Shown here in pieces: positions 56,338 through 64,000 of a stretch of 64,000 bases of DNA. The notes under the pieces are model-generated. The model worked only from the letters and a program-made list of their open reading frames with translations. It searched no databases and was not told the origin of the DNA. The stretch's first letter is position 1. Each line of letters starts with the position of its first letter. The stretch lies in the NCBI RefSeq assembly GCF_014203365.1, contig NZ_JACHIS010000001.1, forward strand, positions 5,642,001-5,706,000. Reading direction: 5' to 3'. The position numbers and the translations under genes are program-made. Source of the DNA: Actinoalloteichus hymeniacidonis. GTDB lineage: Bacteria; Actinomycetota; Actinomycetes; Mycobacteriales; Pseudonocardiaceae.

Positions 56338-56987
56338 CAGACACCGCCCTTAGCAGCGCTCTTGACCAGCACGAGTCCACCCTTCGGGCCGGGAACAGCA
56401 CCCTTGAGCAGGATGAGTCCGGCTTCCAGGTCGACCCGGTGCACGGTCAGGTTCTGCGTGGTGACGCGCACGTGGCCCATCCGACCGGCCATCCGAACGC
56501 CCTTGAAGACGCGTCCGGGGGTGGCGCAGCCGCCGATGGAGCCGGGCGAGCGGTGCTTGCGCTGAGTACCGTGGCTGGCGCTCAGACCTGCGAAGCCGTG
56601 CCGCTTCATGACACCAGCGGTGCCCTTACCCTTGCTCGTGGCCACGACGTCGACCAGCGTGCCCTGATCGAACACGTCGGCCGTCACCTCCTGGCCGACC
56701 TCGTAGTCGCCCGCGTTGCTGCTGCGCAGCTCCACCAGGTGCCTGCGAGGCGTCACCGTCGCCTTATTGAAGTGGCCGGTCTCGGGCTTGTTGACCTTGC
56801 GAGGGTCGATGGCGCCGTAGGCCAGTTGAACGGCTGAATAGCCGTCCTTCTCGTCGGTCCGGATCTGGGTGACCACGTTCGGATCGGCCTTAACGACCGT
56901 GACCGGTACGATCCGGTTGTTCTCGTCGAAGACCTGGGTCATACCAAGCTTGGTTCCCAGGATCCCCTTGATCTGCCTGTCAGACAT
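56337..56987 (-). CDS. rplC: 50S ribosomal protein L3
   Basis: 216 residues from ATG 56987; the longer frame to 57044 is not supported. [18 protein letters not shown] and [19 protein letters not shown] are family features. L3 initiates large-subunit assembly. Confidence 0.97.
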   Translation of the reverse strand: MSDRQIKGILGTKLGMTQVFDENNRIVPVTVVKADPNVVTQIRTDEKDGYSAVQLAYGAIDPRKVNKPETGHFNKATVTPRRHLVELRSSNAGDYEVGQEVTADVFDQGTLVDVVATSKGKGTAGVMKRHGFAGLSASHGTQRKHRSPGSIGGCATPGRVFKGVRMAGRMGHVRVTTQNLTVHRVDLEAGLILLKGAVPGPKGGLVLVKSAAKGGV

Positions 56988-57021
56988 GGGTCTCGTTATC
57001 TCCGCCGCTCTAGCGCCCGAA

Positions 57022-57327
57022 TCACTGAATGTTGACGTCGACACTGGCCGGCAGGTCGATGCGCATCAGCGCGTCCACCGTCTTCGGCGACGGGTCGAGA
57101 ATGTCGATCAGACGCTTGTGCGTGCGCATCTCGAAGTGCTCGCGCGAATCCTTGTACTTGTGCGGCGAGCGGATGACGCAGTACACGTTCTTCTCGGTGG
57201 GCAGCGGCACAGGTCCGACGACCCGAGCGCCGGTGCGCGTCACGGTCTCGACGATCTTGCGCGCGGACGCGTCGATCGCCTCGTGGTCGTAGGCCTTGAG
57301 CCGGATGCGGATCTTCTGTCCCGCCAT
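57022..57327 (-). CDS. rpsJ: 30S ribosomal protein S10
   Basis: 101 residues from ATG 57327. [25 protein letters not shown] and [12 protein letters not shown] are diagnostic. It also joins NusB in antitermination. First gene of the S10 group. Confidence 0.98.
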   Translation of the reverse strand: MAGQKIRIRLKAYDHEAIDASARKIVETVTRTGARVVGPVPLPTEKNVYCVIRSPHKYKDSREHFEMRTHKRLIDILDPSPKTVDALMRIDLPASVDVNIQ

Positions 57328-57778
57328 AGTGGCTTGCCGTTCCTCTAATCTCGTGCCGCTTCTGACTAACACGCTGCGGTTGCCTCGCGTTGATCCCGAC
57401 CTGGATCCTCCCGGCCCGTGCTGCTCCCCTGCGTAAGGAGACACCCTATTCAGGAAATAACACTGCCAGTCGTCACCGTCACCCGGTCCACGCGGTCGGG
57501 CGTGTCGCGCCCGATGCTCAGACCGATGCCAGTGACGTCATCGGTGGTTGGATCTTTCGACCCCGTGCACCCCGCATAGTCCCGAGAGTGGGACTCTGCG
57601 CCGGTACAACCCTCGGCCGACGCCGAACTCGAGGCGATCCTCAAGGGCTGCGGGCGCGGGGCGCCCGCGCCAGGACTCATCCCGGCACGAGCAACCCTGA
57701 CAGGATGCCATACCCCGAGGTAGGGCTCCAAATCGGGGTGGGGGAGGCCCCTGAATCAGGAGCCTCCCCCACGGTGAG
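57328..57778 (-). other. Promoter region of the S10 group
   Basis: 451 bp without gene. Carries the tuf terminator at its right end (57738-57772). TAGGGT at 57451-57446 (minus) is a plausible -10, but the -35 is weak. Confidence 0.4.
57738..57772 (-). terminator. Terminator after tuf
   Basis: GTGGGGGAGGC (57738-57748) pairs with GCCTCCCCCAC (57762-57772), with an inner CCTGA/TCAGG stem. It lies seven bases after the tuf stop on the minus strand and ends the str transcript. Confidence 0.8.
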
Positions 57779-58972
57779 TCACTTGTTGATCTTGGTGACG
57801 CGACCCGCGCCGACGGTGCGACCGCCCTCACGAATCGCCAGCCGCAGACCCTCGTCCATCGCGATGGGCTGGATCAGCTCCACCGAGATCGACGTGTTGT
57901 CGCCGGGCAGGACCATCTCGGTGCCCTCGGGCAGGGTGACCACGCCGGTCACGTCCGTCGTCCGGAAGTAGAACTGGGGACGGTAGTTGTTGAAGAACGG
58001 CGTGTGACGGCCACCCTCATCCTTCGAGAGGATGTAGACCTCGGCCTCGAAGCTGGTGTGCGGGGTGTTGGAGCCCGGCTTGGTGACGACCATGCCGCGC
58101 TCGACCTGCTCGCGCTTGATGCCGCGGAGCAGCAGAGCGGCGTTGTCGCCCGCCTGGCCCTCGTCGAGGAACTTGTTGAACATCTCGATGCTGGTGACGG
58201 TCGTCTTCAGGGACTTCTCCTTGATACCGACGACCTCCACCTCCTCGTTCACCTTGACGATGCCGCGCTCGATACGGCCGGTGACGACGGTGCCACGTCC
58301 GGTGATGGTGAAGACGTCCTCGACCGGCATCAGGAATGCCTTGTCGATCTCACGCTCCGGCTCGGGGATGTTCTCGTCGACGGCGTCCATCAGCTCGACG
58401 AGCTTCGCGCCCCACTCGGCGTCGCCCTCGAGAGCCTTCAGCGCGGACACGCGCACGACCGGCAGGTCGTCGCCCGGGAACTCCTGAGCCGACAGCAGCT
58501 CGCGGACCTCCATCTCGACGAGCTCGAAGATCTCCTCGTCGTCCACCATGTCGGCCTTGTTCAGGGCGACAACGATGTAGGGCACACCGACCTGGCGGGC
58601 CAGCAGCACGTGCTCACGGGTCTGCGGCATCGGACCGTCGGTCGCGGCTACCACGAGGATCGCGCCGTCCATCTGCGCCGCACCCGTGATCATGTTCTTC
58701 ACGTAGTCAGCGTGACCGGGGCAGTCGACGTGCGCGTAGTGGCGCTTCTCCGTCTGGTACTCGATGTGCGCGATCGAGATCGTGATACCGCGCTGCTTCT
58801 CCTCGGGCGCCTTGTCGATCGAGTCGAACGCCATCAGAGGGTTCAGGTCGGGGTACTTGTCGTGAAGCACCTTGGAGATCGCCGCGGTCAGCGTGGTCTT
58901 GCCATGGTCAATGTGACCGATGGTGCCGATGTTGACGTGCGGCTTCGTCCGCTCGAACTTCGCCTTCGCCAC
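57779..58972 (-). CDS. tuf: Elongation factor Tu
   Basis: 397 residues, ATG 58972. GTP-binding motifs GHIDHGKT (19-26), DCPGH and NKAD are intact, and the three-domain length is normal. Delivers aminoacyl-tRNA to the ribosome. The segment [15 protein letters not shown] in domain III is of common form, so no obvious elfamycin-resistance change is seen there. Confidence 0.98.
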   Translation of the reverse strand: MAKAKFERTKPHVNIGTIGHIDHGKTTLTAAISKVLHDKYPDLNPLMAFDSIDKAPEEKQRGITISIAHIEYQTEKRHYAHVDCPGHADYVKNMITGAAQMDGAILVVAATDGPMPQTREHVLLARQVGVPYIVVALNKADMVDDEEIFELVEMEVRELLSAQEFPGDDLPVVRVSALKALEGDAEWGAKLVELMDAVDENIPEPEREIDKAFLMPVEDVFTITGRGTVVTGRIERGIVKVNEEVEVVGIKEKSLKTTVTSIEMFNKFLDEGQAGDNAALLLRGIKREQVERGMVVTKPGSNTPHTSFEAEVYILSKDEGGRHTPFFNNYRPQFYFRTTDVTGVVTLPEGTEMVLPGDNTSISVELIQPIAMDEGLRLAIREGGRTVGAGRVTKINK

Positions 58973-59164
58973 TGGTTTGTCCTCCTGGACTTAATCTTTC
59001 CGCCGCACGGACTGAGTTTGTGTGCTCGACGGTTTCGATTTTTGCCGCCCGTTCGAGGCGGCCGATGACATTTCCCCCTCGGAGAGCCCCGGAGCCAGGT
59101 CGGCCCCGGAGCTCTTACCGCTGGAGTTGCGTTGGCTGGTCGAGTCGCTCACCAAAGGTGAGAC

Positions 59165-61264
59165 TCACTCACCCGTGGCCTTCGCGATGATCTCCTTTGC
59201 GACGTTCGCCGGAACCTCGGCGTAGGAGTCGAACTGCATCGAGTAGTTCGCACGACCCTGCGTCCTGGAACGCAGATCGCCGACGTACCCGAACATCTCC
59301 GACAGAGGAACGAGCGCCTTGACGACGCGTGCACCACTGCGCTCCTCCATGGCCTGAATCTGGCCACGACGGGAGTTGAGGTCGCCGATGACATCGCCCA
59401 TGTAGTCCTCAGGGGTCGTCACCTCGACAGCCATCATAGGCTCGAGCAAAGCAGGAGATGCCTTACGAGCGGCTTCCTTCATCGCCATCGAACCCGCGAT
59501 CTTGAAGGCCATCTCGGACGAGTCCACCTCGTGGTAGGCACCGTCGAGCAGGGTGAACTTCAACCCCACCAACGGGTACCCAGCCAGCACGCCGTACTGC
59601 ATCGCGTCCTGACCACCGGCGTCGACCGACGGAATGTACTCCCTCGGAACGCGACCGCCGGTGACCTTGTTCTCGAACTCGTAGAGCGCACCGTCGGTGC
59701 TCTCCAGCGGTTCGAGCTTCACGATCACCCGAGCGAACTGACCGGAGCCACCCGTCTGCTTCTTGTGGGTGTACTCGACCTTCTCGATCGTCTTGCGGAT
59801 CGTCTCCCGGTAGGCCACCTGCGGCTTACCGATGTTCGCCTCGACCTTGTAGTCGCTCTTCATCCGGTTGACCAGCACCTCGAGGTGCAGCTCGCCCATA
59901 CCGGCGATGACGGTCTGACCGGTCTCCTCGTCGAGCCTGACCTGGAAGGTCGGGTCTTCCTCGGCGAGCTTCTGAATCGCGGTGCCCAGCTTCTCCTGGT
60001 CACTCTTGGTCTTCGGCTCGATCGCGACCTGGATCACCGGGTCCGGGAAGCTCATCGACTCCAGGACAACCGGCTTCTGCGCGTCGGCCAGCGTGTCACC
60101 GGTGGTGGTCTCCTTGAGACCGATCACCGCGTAGATGTGACCCGCCTGTGCCTCGTCGACCGGGTTCTCCTTGTTGGAGTGCATCTGGAAGAGCTTCCCG
60201 ATGCGCTCCTTACGGTCCTTGGTCGCGTTGACGAGCTGCGTACCGGCGCTGACCTTGCCCGAGTAGACCCGGATGTAGGTCAGCTTGCCGAAGAACGGGT
60301 GCGCCGCGATCTTGAATGCAAGAGCGGAGAACGGCTCGTCGATGCTGGGCAGTCGCGTGGCCGGGGTCTCTCCGTCGGGCAGCAGGCCCTCCATCGGCGG
60401 GACGTCCAGCGGCGAGGGCAGGTAGTCGATGACCGCGTCGAGCATGGGCTGCACGCCCTTGTTCTTGAACGCGGAACCACAGAGCACCGGGTAGGCGAGC
60501 CGCTCGACCGTGAGCTTGCGGATGCCCGCCTTGATCTGCTCGAGGGTCAGCTCCTCGCCACCGAGGTAGGACTCCATAAGCGCGTCGTCGGTCTCGGCGA
60601 CTGCCTCGAGGAGCTTCTCCCGGTACTCGGCGGCCTTGTCGGCCAGCTCCGCCGGGATCTCCTCGACCTCGTAGTCCTCGCCCTTCTGAACGTCGCCACG
60701 CCAGGTCAGCGCGCGCATGTTCACCAGGTCGATGACACCGGCGAAGTCGTTCTCCGCGCCGATCGGCAGCTGGATGACCAGCGGACGAGCGCCGAGACGC
60801 TCCTCGATCGTGCGCACGGTGAAGTAGAAGTCGGCGCCCAGCTTGTCCATCTTGTTGACGAAGCAGACCCGCGGAACCTCGTACTTGTCCGCCTGCCGCC
60901 AGACCTGCTCGGACTGCGGCTCGACGCCTTCCTTGCCGTCGAAGACCGCTACCGCGCCGTCGAGCACGCGCAGCGACCGTTCCACCTCAACGGTGAAGTC
61001 GACGTGCCCGGGAGTGTCGATGATGTTGATCTGGTGGTCTGCCCAGAAGGTGGTGGTCGCAGCCGAGGTGATGGTGATACCCCGCTTCTGCTCCTCCTCC
61101 ATCCAGTCCATCGTCGCCGCGCCGTCGTGCACCTCACCGAGCTTGTAGTTGATCCCGGTGTAGAAAAGGATCCGCTCGGTGGTGGTGGTCTTGCCCGCGT
61201 CGATGTGGGCCATGATCCCGATGTTGCGGACCTTGGCCAGGTCGGTCAGCACGTCGCGTGCCAC
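59165..61264 (-). CDS. fusA: Elongation factor G
   Basis: 699 residues, GTG/ATG start at 61264. G-domain motifs [14 protein letters not shown] and NKMD are present, and all five domains are represented by length. Drives translocation and ribosome recycling. In the rpsL-rpsG-fusA-tuf order, 192 bp before tuf. Confidence 0.98.
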   Translation of the reverse strand: MARDVLTDLAKVRNIGIMAHIDAGKTTTTERILFYTGINYKLGEVHDGAATMDWMEEEQKRGITITSAATTTFWADHQINIIDTPGHVDFTVEVERSLRVLDGAVAVFDGKEGVEPQSEQVWRQADKYEVPRVCFVNKMDKLGADFYFTVRTIEERLGARPLVIQLPIGAENDFAGVIDLVNMRALTWRGDVQKGEDYEVEEIPAELADKAAEYREKLLEAVAETDDALMESYLGGEELTLEQIKAGIRKLTVERLAYPVLCGSAFKNKGVQPMLDAVIDYLPSPLDVPPMEGLLPDGETPATRLPSIDEPFSALAFKIAAHPFFGKLTYIRVYSGKVSAGTQLVNATKDRKERIGKLFQMHSNKENPVDEAQAGHIYAVIGLKETTTGDTLADAQKPVVLESMSFPDPVIQVAIEPKTKSDQEKLGTAIQKLAEEDPTFQVRLDEETGQTVIAGMGELHLEVLVNRMKSDYKVEANIGKPQVAYRETIRKTIEKVEYTHKKQTGGSGQFARVIVKLEPLESTDGALYEFENKVTGGRVPREYIPSVDAGGQDAMQYGVLAGYPLVGLKFTLLDGAYHEVDSSEMAFKIAGSMAMKEAARKASPALLEPMMAVEVTTPEDYMGDVIGDLNSRRGQIQAMEERSGARVVKALVPLSEMFGYVGDLRSRTQGRANYSMQFDSYAEVPANVAKEIIAKATGE

Positions 61265-61406
61265 GAGAGTCTTCCCCGTTCCTGATCAGCTTGGACTAGC
61301 TGTCTTTAGGGGTGGCCGAAGGCCCGACAACAGCAGACACCCGGATCGTTGTCCGACCCGAGCGGCCGCCAAGATCGACGAGGTCGATCATGTCGGGCAT
61401 CCTCGA

Positions 61407-61877
61407 TCACCAGCGGTAATGCGCGAAGGCCTTGTTCGATTCGGCCATCTTGTGCGTGTCCTCGCGGCGCTTCACGCTCGCCCCGAGTCCGTTGCTCGCG
61501 TCCAGCAGCTCGTTCATCAAGCGCTCGACCATCGTCTTCTCACGGCGCTGCCGGGAGAAACCGACCAGCCACCGCAGGGCCAGCGTGGTCGAGCGGCTCG
61601 CCCGAACCTCGACCGGCACCTGGTAGGTCGCGCCACCGACACGGCGGCTGCGCACCTCTAGAGCGGGCTTGACGTTGTCGAGCGCGCGCTTGAGCGTCAC
61701 GACCGGGTCCGTGCCGGTCTTCTCGCGACTGCCCTCGAGGGCTTCGTACACGATCTTCTCAGCCACCGAACGCTTGCCGTCGACCAGCACCTTGTTGATG
61801 AGCTGGGTCACCAGCGGCGAGGCGTACACCGGGTCGGAGATAAGCGGCCGCTTAGGGGCCGGTCCCTTGCGGGGCAT
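61407..61877 (-). CDS. rpsG: 30S ribosomal protein S7
   Basis: 156 residues. [10 protein letters not shown]-like [25 protein letters not shown] and [15 protein letters not shown] fit S7, an initiator of 30S head assembly. Two bases after rpsL. Confidence 0.98.
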   Translation of the reverse strand: MPRKGPAPKRPLISDPVYASPLVTQLINKVLVDGKRSVAEKIVYEALEGSREKTGTDPVVTLKRALDNVKPALEVRSRRVGGATYQVPVEVRASRSTTLALRWLVGFSRQRREKTMVERLMNELLDASNGLGASVKRREDTHKMAESNKAFAHYRW

Positions 61878-61879
61878 GG

Positions 61880-62254
61880 TTAGCTCTTCTCCTTCTTCGC
61901 GCCGTAGCGGCTGCGGGCCTGCTTGCGGTTCTTCACGCCCTGCGTGTCAAGAGAGCCACGGATGATCTTGTAACGAACACCGGGCAGGTCCTTCACACGG
62001 CCGCCACGAACGAGCACCATCGAGTGCTCCTGCAGGTTGTGGCCCTCACCGGGGATGTAGGCCGTCACCTCGATGCCGCTGGTCAGCTTGACACGCGCGA
62101 CCTTGCGCAGCGCCGAGTTGGGCTTCTTAGGGGTGGTCGTGTAGACGCGGGTGCACACACCGCGCCGCTGCGGGCTCCCCTTGAGCGCCGCGGTCTTGGT
62201 CTTGGTGACCTTGTCCTGGCGGCCCTTGCGGACCAGCTGCTGGATCGTGGGCAT
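61880..62254 (-). CDS. rpsL: 30S ribosomal protein S12
   Basis: 124 residues, ATG 62254. [17 protein letters not shown] and [19 protein letters not shown] are present. The lysines that give streptomycin resistance when changed (K43 and K88, E. coli numbering) are both wild type. First gene of the str operon. Confidence 0.98.
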   Translation of the reverse strand: MPTIQQLVRKGRQDKVTKTKTAALKGSPQRRGVCTRVYTTTPKKPNSALRKVARVKLTSGIEVTAYIPGEGHNLQEHSMVLVRGGRVKDLPGVRYKIIRGSLDTQGVKNRKQARSRYGAKKEKS

Positions 62255-62632
62255 GGACCGGCTACTTCTTCCGTTCGCAACGTAAAGGTGCCCCTTTGAG
62301 CACCTCAGGCTATATGTGACCCTGGCGGGTCATGTCTAGGTCACGCGGCTGCCCCCCGTAACCCGAGGTCGGGCGTGTCGCCCGCCCACGCCCACAGGCA
62401 TGAGACCTCGGCAACCCGGAAGACTTCCACCGTCCTGTGGTTACGGTGGCGATGAGCCAACGATCACAGACACACAGACCAGCCCAACACAAGTCGGGCC
62501 CAGGCAGCAAAGATACCCGCACCCACCAGGACGGGTCAAAACGGGGTCACTGGAGTGACGGTGTCGGGCACCTGCAGCCAGCTTAACGCGGATCTCGGGC
62601 GACAACCGAGTGATCCATGCCAGGCTGAACAG
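62255..62632. other. Divergent promoter region (rpsL / 62633 gene)
   Basis: 378 bp. Carries the predicted str promoter (62309-62338). The right part has no recognised gene or second promoter that I can place with confidence. Confidence 0.5.
62309..62338 (-). promoter_or_regulatory. str operon promoter with embedded dyad
   Basis: On the minus strand, TAGACA (62338-62333) and TATAGC (62314-62309) are separated by 18 bp; transcription would start near 62301, about 47 bases before rpsL. The spacer contains TGACCC-TGGC-GGGTCA (62317-62332), an inverted repeat with six-base arms that could be an operator. Confidence 0.55.
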
Positions 62633-63010
62633 ATGAGCGCGGAGAAGGACATCTGGAACTTCGAACCCAGCGAGGACCTGCTGCGCAGCCTCGACGACCT
62701 CTCACCGGAACGACGCCATGCGGCCATGGATCAGCTCAACCGAGGACGTGCTGCGATGGTCGCCGCCCGCGATGCGCTCCGAGACTCCGCGCGGGACATG
62801 GAACAGATGGTGCGGAACCTCCGACCGCTTCTTCAGGAGGCCGACACGGAGGACCGCCGAGAGGCGGTGCTGGACATGATGATGTGCGCTCAGCTCTCGG
62901 CCGAGGCAGCGTTGGCCCTGGTACGCGCCGACCCGAAGGCCTCCGCCGAGCACCAACGCTCCGTGGAGGAACACATCCGACGGCTGAAAGACCGGATGGA
63001 TCGCCCCTGA
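62633..63010 (+). CDS. Hypothetical helical protein (125 aa)
   Basis: ATG 62633. A polar all-helical protein starting SAEKDIWNFEPSEDLLRSL, with long amphipathic helices containing methionine clusters (MVRNLRPLL, LDMMMCAQLSAEAAL) and Lys/Arg-rich end KDRMDRP. No membrane segment or known domain. It diverges from rpsL and converges with the small gene at 63022. Confidence 0.6.
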   Translation: MSAEKDIWNFEPSEDLLRSLDDLSPERRHAAMDQLNRGRAAMVAARDALRDSARDMEQMVRNLRPLLQEADTEDRREAVLDMMMCAQLSAEAALALVRADPKASAEHQRSVEEHIRRLKDRMDRP

Positions 63011-63021
63011 AACTCGCGTCG

Positions 63022-63240
63022 TCAGTCCGCGAGCTGTCCGCGCAACAAGGCCACCGACTCCCGGTACTCGCTCGCCTTCGCGGTCAGCACGTCGATCAGA
63101 CGTTCCCCAACCTCGATCGCCTCGGCGGTCGCCTGTGGGTCCTTCTCCCGCTCGCCATCGACTTCGCCTGCCCGCACCACCAAGTCGGAGTACGCCGCGA
63201 TGAGGCTCTGGACTTCCTCGCCGAAGGTCAGTTCGCTCAT
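63022..63240 (-). CDS. Hypothetical small protein (72 aa)
   Basis: ATG 63240. Starts MSELTFGEEVQSLIAAYSDLVVRAG and is helical with charged tail to RESVALLRGQLAD. The frame continues upstream to 63354 but that part is Arg/Ser-rich. I do not recognise the family. It ends 11 bases after the convergent neighbour. Confidence 0.55.
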   Translation of the reverse strand: MSELTFGEEVQSLIAAYSDLVVRAGEVDGEREKDPQATAEAIEVGERLIDVLTAKASEYRESVALLRGQLAD

Positions 63241-63565
63241 CGCCCCAGCCTGCCGGCAGTCGCGACCGCCAGCTGGATACGACCTCGGTGATCTCGACGA
63301 AAGCCGGGAGGACACCCTCAGGTTGGGTGGCCGCCGCCACCCAACGCCGACCATCCGCCGTCCAGCCGAGCGAATCAGCGTGACCGCGGCCCCGGAGGGC
63401 CGTCGCCGACAGCCGCCGGTCTCCCCCAGCTCGGATCCACGTTGCGATGTAGCTGGCCTCGCCGCCGGCTGCCTGCCATTCGCGACGAAGCACCGCCCCG
63501 CAACGGCGGTTCATCACCCTGCAGACCTGCTCGACGCGCGGTCGATCGATTCGATGCGGCCGCGA
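63241..63565 (-). other. Gene-free gap
   Basis: 325 bp; frames on both strands are Arg/Pro/Ser-rich shadow frames. Nothing recognised. Confidence 0.4.
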
Positions 63566-64000
63566 TCAGATCCACCCGCGGTCACGGGCTATCCGAGCGG
63601 CCTCGGCGCGAGACCTCGCGGAGAGCTTGGTCATGGCCGACGACAGGTAGTTGCGCACGGTCCCGGAGGACAGGTGTACGGAGCGTGCGATGTCCGCGCC
63701 ACTGCGCGCATCGGCGACCATCGCCAACACCTCTCGTTCTCGGATCGTCAGCGGACACGCCGATTGCGCCAGTGAGTCCGCAGCCATGTCTGGATCGACG
63801 TAACGCCCACCCGAGTGGACCCGTCGGATCGCCTCGGCCAGTCGGGAGACCGGTACGTCCTTGGGCAGAAAACCGCGAGCTCCCACTTCCAAGGAGCGGC
63901 GCAGGACACCCGGACGAGCATGACGGGTGATGATCACGCACCGGGTGCTCACGCCCATCCCGGTGATGCGTTCGACCACATCGGGGCCCGGGACGCCCGG
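63566..64000 (-). CDS. NarL/FixJ-type response regulator, partial
   Basis: 145 codons visible; the gene continues past the right edge, so about the first 55 residues, including the phosphate acceptor, are missing. Visible receiver end PGVPGPDVVERI...FLPKDV contains the conserved Lys. The LuxR helix-turn-helix is LTIREREVLAMVADARSGADIARSVHLSSGTVRNYLSSAM. Resembles DesR-like regulators, often paired with a membrane kinase; the partner is probably outside the window. Confidence 0.88.
   Translation of the reverse strand, partial: PGVPGPDVVERITGMGVSTRCVIITRHARPGVLRRSLEVGARGFLPKDVPVSRLAEAIRRVHSGGRYVDPDMAADSLAQSACPLTIREREVLAMVADARSGADIARSVHLSSGTVRNYLSSAMTKLSARSRAEAARIARDRGWI

Overview
The window is high-GC actinobacterial chromosome, most likely from the Pseudonocardiaceae or a close relative. 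This is inferred from codon use, frequent GTG starts, and a gene order that follows the Mycobacterium tuberculosis Rv0981-Rv0996 neighbourhood. The translation genes run in the continuous str-S10-spc-alpha order usual for actinobacteria. Species cannot be named from the sequence alone.

Region 1 (1-8121) is the right part of an actinomycete integrative and conjugative element (AICE). All genes point right: an operator-flanked promoter, a conserved small protein, several Cys-rich microproteins, an FtsK/Tra-type DNA translocase, membrane (Spd-like) proteins, an HUH-type replication initiator, an excisionase and a tyrosine integrase. The element abuts the 3' end of a tRNA-Ala(CGC) gene, its probable attachment site. 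Its left end lies outside the window.

Region 2 (8264-23030) is conserved housekeeping sequence. It holds the divisome pair SepX/GlpR and Glp with RimJ and GalU, then a 5-formyl-THF cyclo-ligase, a Ruc-like zinc-ribbon chaperone, a SAF-domain protein, MscL, MoaB, an HtrA/PepD protease and the MprA/MprB envelope-stress two-component system. A galT gene is inserted between mprB and htrA. A paired DnaA-box site sits at 13941-13967.

Region 3 (23607-36900) is accessory. It has a TPR-GGDEF diguanylate cyclase, tRNA-Arg(CCU), an F420-type nitroreductase-like protein, a PRISE-like reductase and a LysR regulator. It then has a possible signalling or conflict locus: a small protein and a large STAND (NB-ARC plus TPR) ATPase share a short YQ-x3-D-x2-I motif, and a 49-residue ORF with a perfect Shine-Dalgarno lies just before the ATPase. 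A NarL-type two-component system and a DUF885 hydrolase follow.

Region 4 (37021-62254, minus strand) is the translation super-cluster, read from rpsL (right) to truA (left): rpsL-rpsG-fusA-tuf, rpsJ to rpsQ, rplN to rplO, secY-adk-map, two DUF1707 genes, infA-rpmJ-rpsM-rpsK-rpsD-rpoA-rplQ-truA. Oddities are a truA reading frame with no ATG, GTG or TTG before its conserved N-terminus, a 1.3-kb gene-free gap with a strong terminator between rplO and secY, and the DUF1707 pair between map and infA. Region 5 (62633-64000) has two small unknown genes and a NarL-type response regulator cut by the right edge.
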